Origin: CALJIC01 sp039805565
Lineage (GTDB): Bacteria; Chloroflexota; Chloroflexia; Chloroflexales; Roseiflexaceae
Direction of reading: 5' to 3'
Length of the DNA: 8,403 bases
NCBI GenBank assembly: GCA_039805565.1
Contig: JBDLTZ010000213.1
Span: forward strand, 1-8,403
Shown here: positions 1 to 4,171 of the stretch, one piece after another
Layout of the letters: each line of letters starts with the position of its first letter
Numbering within the stretch: the first letter of the stretch is position 1
Translations under genes and position numbers: made by a program
Notes under the pieces: generated by a model
Seen by the model: only the letters and a program-made list of their open reading frames with translations
Database searches by the model: none
Told to the model about the DNA's origin: nothing

Positions 1-1
1 T

Positions 2-64
2 GCGCTGCATCTGGCGCTGCTGGCGGTGGTCCTGAGCGGCGTCATCTCGCTCCCTGCGCTGTAA
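2..64 (+). CDS. C-terminal end of a hydrophobic (probably membrane) protein, cut by the window edge
   Basis: A reading frame open from the left edge ends at TAA (62-64) and encodes about 20 residues, ALHLALLAVVLSGVISLPAL. The stretch is almost entirely hydrophobic, with one His and a few Ser/Gly, which fits a final transmembrane helix. The next plus-strand gene starts 28 bp later with its own ribosome binding site, so the two could share a transcript. The family cannot be told from 20 residues. The frame could be fortuitous, but an uninterrupted hydrophobic run ending just before a gene with a good RBS argues for a real C-terminus. Confidence 0.45.
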   Translation, partial: ALHLALLAVVLSGVISLPAL

Positions 65-92
65 CTCACCGCCTGCTGAGCCGAGGAACCCC

Positions 93-488
93 ATGCGCTT
101 TCAGCCCCTGAGCTACCAGCCCCAGACGCACCGCGAGCGCCTGGTCGATCAGTTCCGCCGGTTCCGCCACCGCGTCACCTTGTGGAGCGCCGGCCTCCCG
201 CCCTACGACGACGCTCGCTGGCGCTTCTTCTGCACGCTCGAGCGACGCTCGGTGCTGGCCCGCCACATCTACGTGCTTATCGCCACCGACCAGCGCTGCC
301 CGCGCACGGCGCCGGCGATCATGGAGGCGGTCAACGCGTACCGGCGTGAGAGGGTCGCCGCCGGCGAGACCAAGGCGGTCGAGGAAGTGACTGAGGCGGA
401 GGGAGCAGAGGCGCTCATCGAACTGCACCAGCAGGGCCTCACTGACGTCGAACACCGGTTGCGCTATGGACTCGACGTGCGCGCTTAG
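93..488 (+). CDS. Small hypothetical protein, 131 aa
   Basis: The ATG at 93 follows GAGGAA (83-88) with a 4-nt gap, a credible ribosome binding site. The product is soluble-looking and charged, with no signal peptide or membrane segment. The N-terminal half is rich in Arg and aromatics (RERLVDQFRRFRHRVTLW, then DDARWRFFCTLERRSVLARH). The middle has PAIMEAVNAYRRER, and the C-terminal third is Glu-rich and probably helical (EEVTEAEGAEALIELHQQG). I do not recognise the family, and no catalytic motif is visible. The opposite strand is also open across 66-563, but that translation is low-complexity Ala/Arg/Val and has the look of a GC-driven shadow. The gene runs towards the minus-strand operon and ends about 210 bp from it, so it probably belongs to a different transcription unit. 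Confidence 0.55.
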   Translation: MRFQPLSYQPQTHRERLVDQFRRFRHRVTLWSAGLPPYDDARWRFFCTLERRSVLARHIYVLIATDQRCPRTAPAIMEAVNAYRRERVAAGETKAVEEVTEAEGAEALIELHQQGLTDVEHRLRYGLDVRA

Positions 489-573
489 CGTGCGGTGACG
501 AGCCACACCAGCATCACACCGGAACATGCACCGTAGACAAGGTGCCCCGCCGCCACGCCACACTACACGCTGA

Positions 574-663
574 GCACCGTGTTATGACGAAATCCTGCGA
601 GCGCATCAGGAGCAGCGTGGACTGGAGCGCGCCTTCGGCGTCCCCCGCAACACAGGCTTCTAG
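574..663 (+). pseudogene. Possible degenerate IS1-like transposase fragment (N-terminal HTH region)
   Basis: Between stops at 571-573 and 661-663, one plus-strand frame reads DEILRAHQEQ then RGLERAFGVPRNT. From memory this resembles the segment before and within the HTH of IS1-family (InsA/InsB-like) transposases, of the form EEILRAYQERSSLRGLERTFGVSRNTV, with about four residues missing in the middle and a stop straight after. No start codon, zinc ribbon, catalytic domain or terminal inverted repeats are visible, so this would be a dead relic. The rest of 489-699 shows no gene and no convincing terminator; the only hairpin noted is 5 bp (528-532 with 541-545). The similarity rests on about 25 residues and could be chance. 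Confidence 0.3.
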
Positions 664-699
664 CAATCCTCTCACGAGGGTGCGCCACTACCCGTGCAT

Positions 700-1740
700 C
701 TACCCGGTCTCCTCCGACGACGGCCGCCCCTTCCCCCGCCGCTGCCGCCGCGTGAGCGACGCCGCGCCCCGCCGCTCCTGGAGGTACGCCGCGATCTCCT
801 CCTCCTTCGGCAGCATCACCCGGTAGCGTGCGACGAAGAGCCGCTGCTCCAGCCCGCCCAGCGCGTAGCGCACCTCCTCGACTCCCGCGCTCTGGCAGAT
901 GAGGAGCCCGATCGGCGGCTGCTCCCACGAGTAGCGCGGCACGTGCTCCGCGTACCAGTTCACGTAGCTATTGAGCTGCCCGATGTCGCGCGCCTTCATC
1001 GGCTCCACCTTCAGCTCAACCACGATGATCGCCGGGATGCCGCGGTGGTACAGCTCCAGGTCCACCGTGTGGTAGTCGCCGTCCACCACGATCTGCCGCT
1101 GAGTGTCGCGGATGGAGAAGTCTGGCCCGAGCTCCCGCAGGAATAGCTCGAAGTTGGCGCGCAGCCCGGCCTCGAAGTCGCGCTCCGTGTGCCCGACGGG
1201 CGGGAGGCCGGGGATGTCGAAGGTGTACTCCTCGCGGAGCACGTCCTGGGCGCGCACCGGCATGCCGGGGGCGGGGATGAGGTCCCCACCCTTCATCATG
1301 CGGCTGTACAGGCCCGAGGCGATCTGCTGCTCGAGGTAGCGCACGCTCCAGTGGTGCTGCTCGGCCTGCGCCGCGTAGAACGCGCGCGCCGTCGGGTCCT
1401 CGATGCCGGCGAGGCGCACCAGGTGCGACCAGCTCAGCGACGGCAGGGCCCCGGCGGTGAAGGCGCGCGCGACGGCCATCATGTTGTAGAGGTTGGAGTC
1501 GCTGAAGCCGATGTCCCGCGCGAGGGCGGCGATCACCTGGCGGCCGTAGTCGGCGCGGTCGCGGTGATGGAGCTCGGCGGCGATGATGCGCGCCCCAATC
1601 TGGGTGTACGCCCGGGCGCGGATCTGGTCGATGCGCTGGAACGCCTCGCTCCGCCCGCGCGCGAGGAGCTGCTGGACATCGTGCAGCAGGTCACCGTAGC
1701 CAGGGAGGTCGTCGTCACGGCGCGCGGGAGGGAGGGGCAT
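700..1740 (-). CDS. YhcG-like PDDEXK nuclease domain protein (DUF1016 family)
   Basis: 346 aa from the chosen ATG at 1740, which is preceded by AGGA 5 nt upstream. An in-frame GTG at 1764 would add 8 residues but lies inside a hairpin. Residues 14-145 form the helical N-terminal domain typical of this family (YGDLLHDVQQLL, IGFSDSNLYNMMAVARAF, WSHLVRL). Residues 185-325 are the PD-(D/E)XK nuclease fold: ERDFEAGLRANFELFLRELG, then D227 in VDLELYHRG, E242-L-K244, Q255 in GQLNSYVNW, and PPIGLLICQ. All expected catalytic positions are present, so the enzyme looks intact. The tail is basic (RRQRRGKGR). YhcG-type proteins are predicted DNA nucleases or recombination proteins; the in vivo role is poorly defined. 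The gene follows parB on the same strand after 117 bp, so it may be the last gene of the par operon. Lying just downstream of the partition genes, it could be a maintenance, resolution or defence accessory of the replicon (inference). Confidence 0.85.
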   Translation of the reverse strand: MPLPPARRDDDLPGYGDLLHDVQQLLARGRSEAFQRIDQIRARAYTQIGARIIAAELHHRDRADYGRQVIAALARDIGFSDSNLYNMMAVARAFTAGALPSLSWSHLVRLAGIEDPTARAFYAAQAEQHHWSVRYLEQQIASGLYSRMMKGGDLIPAPGMPVRAQDVLREEYTFDIPGLPPVGHTERDFEAGLRANFELFLRELGPDFSIRDTQRQIVVDGDYHTVDLELYHRGIPAIIVVELKVEPMKARDIGQLNSYVNWYAEHVPRYSWEQPPIGLLICQSAGVEEVRYALGGLEQRLFVARYRVMLPKEEEIAAYLQERRGAASLTRRQRRGKGRPSSEETG

Positions 1741-1856
1741 GGCGTCCTGCTCTGCCCGCCGCACGGGGCGGCGGGCGCTGTCTGGAAAATGTGCGGCGGT
1801 GGATGGCGTCCTGATGCCCGCGGCGCCCGCGAGCGCGGCGCAGATGTCTGGAGAAT
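1739..1856. repeat. Imperfect tandem duplication of the YhcG-gene leader
   Basis: ATGGCGTCCTG occurs at 1739-1749 and again at 1803-1813. TGTCTGGA, followed by near-identical bases, occurs at 1779-1786 and 1845-1852. The offsets are 64 and 66 bp, so a leader segment of roughly 50-60 bp appears duplicated and partly diverged. The copy next to the gene has the hairpin and the working RBS/ATG; the parB-proximal copy has diverged between the two conserved blocks. The duplication fills almost the whole gap between parB and the nuclease gene. Confidence 0.45.
1754..1776 (-). promoter_or_regulatory. Perfect 9-bp GC hairpin in the leader of the YhcG-like gene
   Basis: GCCCGCCGC (1754-1762) and GCGGCGGGC (1768-1776) are exact reverse complements around a 5-nt loop. 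No T-run follows on either strand, so it is not a classic intrinsic terminator. On the minus-strand transcript it lies just upstream of the RBS and ATG of the YhcG-like gene. It could attenuate read-through from parB or stabilise a processed 5' end. Confidence 0.45.
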
Positions 1857-1857
1857 C

Positions 1858-2940
1858 TCAGCTGCTCGGCGCGCGGCGGGCGGCTGAGGAGGCGCCGATC
1901 TGCCGCAGCAACTCGCTCACCCGCCCGGCGAGCGCGGCCAGCGTTGCGAGGTCCTCCGGCGCGATGGCCCCCTCGCCGGCCTGGAGCCGCTCGATCTTCG
2001 CCATGACCGAGAGCACCGCCGCCTCCTCGCGCGCGGTCAGGAGGCGGCCCGACGGCACTGGCGCCGCCGGCGCCTGGCGCTGTGCGGGCGCCGGTACGCC
2101 GGCTGCTTCCGGATCGTGATGCTCGTCGCGATCGTATTCACGTGAATACGACTCGGCCTGCGCGCGCACCTGCTCGTGGACGATGTCACGATCGTATTCA
2201 CGTGAATACGACTCGGGGGGCGTGAGGATCGCCTGCACCCGGGCGCGGGTCTCCACGAACGAGAGCGCGTCGTCGCGCACCGCGGCGATCAGCGCGCCGC
2301 GCGCATCGGGGTCGGCGACGCGGGCAATCTCGTAGACGTGCTTGAGCGTGTCCGGCCGCTCAGCGACCAGCCGCTGCAGGTCCTCGTCCACCTGAAGCAG
2401 ACGCATGCGGTTCTGGACGTACCCCTTCGACTTACCGATGCGCCCGGCGATCTCCGCGTAGCTGTAGCCGAGCTCGCTCTGCATCCGGCCGAAGGCCAGC
2501 GCCTCATCGAGCGGGTGCAGGTCCTCACGCTGGAGGTTCTCGGTGATCGCCAGCTCCAGCATCGCGCGGTCGTCGCCCGCGCTCGTCGTCACGATGGCGG
2601 GGATCGTCGTGCGCCCGGCGATATGGCTCGCGCGCCAGCGCCGCTCCCCGGCGATCAGCTCGTAGCGCCGCCCGGCGCCGTCGTACTCGGTCAGCGGGAT
2701 GCCCCGCACGATGATCGGCTCCAGCACCCCGTGCAGGCGGATGGACGCGGCGAGCTCCTCGAGCCCCTCGGGCGTCGGGCGGGTGCGCGGCTGGAGGCGG
2801 TTGGGCATGACGGCGCGCACCGGCAGCTCCTCGACCTCCTGCCGGGCGCGCTCGGCGCCGAGCACGACGCTGTCGGTCGCGCGCGGCGCGGCGGCCTGGG
2901 GAAGCTCGCGGTCGGCGAGCGAGGCGCGGCGCTTGCTCAT
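1858..2940 (-). CDS. parB: ParB partition protein (ParB/Spo0J family), with parS-like sites inside the gene
   Basis: 360 aa; the ATG at 2940 overlaps the parA stop by 4 bp (ATGA), indicating translational coupling. ParB loads onto parS DNA, forms a CTP-dependent clamp that spreads, and is moved by ParA to segregate the replicon. Residues 38-140 are the N-terminal CTP-binding domain: VRAVMPNRLQPR, then GERRWR (98-103) and ENLQRED (134-140), the two signature motifs. Residues 155-185 are the parS-binding HTH (ELGYSYAEIAGRIGKSKGYV). Residues 243-252 and 263-272 are identical decapeptides, ESYSREYDRD, encoded by the two 20-bp palindromes annotated separately. Residues 275-298 are a Pro/Ala-rich linker. 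From 301 on there is a helical C-terminal region, perhaps for dimerisation (LTAREEAAVLSVMAKIERLQ). The length is slightly above the roughly 280-300 aa typical of chromosomal ParB, as expected from the inserted linker. A plasmid ParB is the most likely reading. Confidence 0.93.
   Translation of the reverse strand: MSKRRASLADRELPQAAAPRATDSVVLGAERARQEVEELPVRAVMPNRLQPRTRPTPEGLEELAASIRLHGVLEPIIVRGIPLTEYDGAGRRYELIAGERRWRASHIAGRTTIPAIVTTSAGDDRAMLELAITENLQREDLHPLDEALAFGRMQSELGYSYAEIAGRIGKSKGYVQNRMRLLQVDEDLQRLVAERPDTLKHVYEIARVADPDARGALIAAVRDDALSFVETRARVQAILTPPESYSREYDRDIVHEQVRAQAESYSREYDRDEHHDPEAAGVPAPAQRQAPAAPVPSGRLLTAREEAAVLSVMAKIERLQAGEGAIAPEDLATLAALAGRVSELLRQIGASSAARRAPSS
2132..2151. promoter_or_regulatory. 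parS: parS-like centromere site, copy 1, inside parB
   Basis: TCGTATTCACGTGAATACGA is a perfect 20-bp palindrome. Its central 10 bp, TTCACGTGAA, are identical to the core of canonical bacterial parS (TGTTTCACGTGAAACA); the outer arms differ. It uses TAT, TCA, CGT and GAA codons in an otherwise very GC-rich gene, which suggests selection on the DNA. It encodes residues 264-270 (SYSREYD) of ParB. I saw this core nowhere in the window except here and at the second copy. Confidence 0.8.
2192..2211. promoter_or_regulatory. parS: parS-like centromere site, copy 2, inside parB
   Basis: The same 20-bp perfect palindrome as at 2132-2151, exactly 60 bp (20 codons) away, encoding residues 244-250 (SYSREYD). 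Identity between the copies extends beyond the palindrome: 2129-2156 and 2189-2216 match over 28 bp, and to 32 bp with one mismatch. The intervening DNA is unrelated. The in-phase 60-bp spacing keeps the frame open. Confidence 0.8.
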
Positions 2941-3683
2941 CGCAGCACCTCGGTCGCCAGCGCCCGGTAGGCGTCCGCGCCGGGGTGGGCGGCGTCATAG
3001 CTCAGCATCGGCTGGCCTGCGACCGCCGTCTCCGCGAAGCGGATGCTGCGCCGCACCGGCGTAAACACCTTGCCGGGGAAGCGGGTCTGGAGCGTGCTGA
3101 GCACCTCGTTCTCATGGACCGTGCGGTTGTCGTACATGGTCGGCAGGATGCCGAGCAGCGCAAGGCGCCCGTTGGTGCGCCGCTGGATCTTCTCGATCGA
3201 CTGCATCAGCTGCGTCAGGCCGCGCAGCGCCATGTAGTGGCACTCGACCGGCACCAGCACCTCGTCGGCGGCGGTCAGCGCGTTGATGGTCAGGATGCCG
3301 AGCGACGGCGGGCAGTCGATCAGGATCTGGTCGAAGCGCGAGGCGATTGGTGCTAGCGCATCCCCGAGCAGCTGCTCGCGGCCGAACTCGCTGATGAGCT
3401 GCATCTCTGCCGCGGCAAGGTCGATGGTCGCCGGCGCCACGGTGAGCGGGCCCACCGGTCGGAGGATGGCCTCGAGCGCGAGCCGCCCCGTGAGCACGTC
3501 GTAGATCGACTGCGGGAGCGCGCTGGCGTCGATGCCGAGCGCGTCGGTGAGCGAGGCCTGCGGGTCGACGTCGACCAGCAGCACGCGCTGGCCGGCCTCG
3601 GCCAGAGCCGCCCCAAGGTTGATCGTGCTGGTCGTCTTGCCGACCCCGCCCTTCTGGTTGGCGAGCGCGATGATGCGGGCCAT
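2937..3683 (-). CDS. parA: ParA partition ATPase (Soj-like, deviant Walker A)
   Basis: 248 aa with no extra N-terminal domain, the size of chromosomal Soj and small plasmid ParA proteins. ParA binds nucleoid DNA nonspecifically as an ATP dimer; ParB stimulates its ATPase, and the resulting gradient positions ParB-parS complexes. The deviant Walker A, KGGVGKTTS, is at residues 10-18 with the signature first Lys. Walker A' is VLLVDVDPQASLT near 34-46, and Walker B is ILIDCPPSLG near 119-128. The ParA-type segment VLVPVECHYMALRGL follows, and the C-terminal region contains GILPTMYDNRT. AGGAG lies 7 nt before the ATG at 3683. The gene begins 24 bp after the XRE regulator and overlaps parB by 4 bp, giving the usual regulator-parA-parB order. 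Lacking its own HTH, ParA is unlikely to be the operon repressor; the upstream XRE protein is the natural candidate. Confidence 0.95.
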   Translation of the reverse strand: MARIIALANQKGGVGKTTSTINLGAALAEAGQRVLLVDVDPQASLTDALGIDASALPQSIYDVLTGRLALEAILRPVGPLTVAPATIDLAAAEMQLISEFGREQLLGDALAPIASRFDQILIDCPPSLGILTINALTAADEVLVPVECHYMALRGLTQLMQSIEKIQRRTNGRLALLGILPTMYDNRTVHENEVLSTLQTRFPGKVFTPVRRSIRFAETAVAGQPMLSYDAAHPGADAYRALATEVLR

Positions 3684-3707
3684 GTACCTGCTCCTCTCCT
3701 ACCTGCG

Positions 3708-4064
3708 CTATCCCGGCGACGCCCCGCGCCGCTCCTGCTCCAGCGCCGCGTCGAGCGCGGCCAGCGCCGCGGGCGCCAGGTCCGGCCGCCGCTCCAGGAG
3801 CTGCACCGCCCGCCGCACCTCCGCCGAGCCCGTCGGCGTCGCGCCGGGGACGAGCGCCGCGAGCGGCACCCGGAGCGCCCGTGCGATCTGGAGCAGCCCT
3901 TCGAGCGAGACGCTGCGCTGGCCGCGCTCGTGCTTCACCACCGTCGAGCGGTTCACGCCCAGAAGCGTGGCGAGCTCCCCCTGCGTCAGCCCCTGCGCGA
4001 CCCGTGCGGCGCGGATCGCCTCGCCGATGGCGCTGTCGAGCGTGCGCTGGCCTGCGTCGTACAT
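3708..4064 (-). CDS. XRE-family HTH transcriptional regulator, probable autorepressor of the par operon
   Basis: 118 aa from the ATG at 4064. Upstream ATG/GTG codons in the same frame (to 4148) overlap the promoter -10 and -35 elements, and GGAGG lies about 6 nt before this ATG, so this start is preferred. Residues 12-70 form a clear HTH_3/XRE domain: IGEAIRAARVAQGLTQGELA, then LLGVNRSTVVKHERGQRSVS, then LLQIARALRVPLAAL. This is the phage Cro/cI-like five-helix fold. Residues 75-118 are a short helical tail (EVRRAVQLLERRPDL, then ALAALDAALEQERR) that may dimerise. It is the first gene of the operon with parA and parB. The inverted repeat inside its promoter spacer is a natural operator for it, which would supply the autoregulation that ParA supplies in other plasmid par systems (inference). 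Confidence 0.85.
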   Translation of the reverse strand: MYDAGQRTLDSAIGEAIRAARVAQGLTQGELATLLGVNRSTVVKHERGQRSVSLEGLLQIARALRVPLAALVPGATPTGSAEVRRAVQLLERRPDLAPAALAALDAALEQERRGASPG

Positions 4065-4119
4065 CGCGCCCTCCACCGGCTCCCCCTGTCTGCTCTCGCT
4101 CGTGCTGTGGCGCAACGCC

Positions 4120-4148
4120 ACCATAGCACACCTGTGTGATGCGGTCAA
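4120..4148 (-). promoter_or_regulatory. Sigma-70-type promoter of the XRE-parA-parB operon
   Basis: On the minus strand TTGACC (plus 4143-4148) is followed after exactly 17 bp by TATGGT (plus 4120-4125). Transcription would start near 4113, leaving a leader of about 50 nt before the ATG at 4064. It lies in the 107-bp gap after the repA stop. Confidence 0.7.
4127..4138. promoter_or_regulatory. Putative operator between -35 and -10 of the par promoter
   Basis: CACAC-CT-GTGTG is a 12-bp inverted repeat with perfect 5-bp arms, lying wholly within the 17-bp promoter spacer. Binding there would block RNA polymerase directly. The XRE-type product of the first gene downstream is the likely ligand (inference). 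Confidence 0.55.
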
Positions 4149-4171
4149 GAATCACAGTGGCGCGGTGTCGC

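Noticed and set aside
66..563. A 165-codon minus-strand frame at the left end
   Set aside because: Low-complexity translation without a convincing RBS; the plus-strand gene at 93-488 has a better start and composition.
938..947. Third parS-like site (CACGTG in the nuclease gene)
   Set aside because: Only the central hexamer matches; the flanks break the TTCACGTGAA core and the palindrome.
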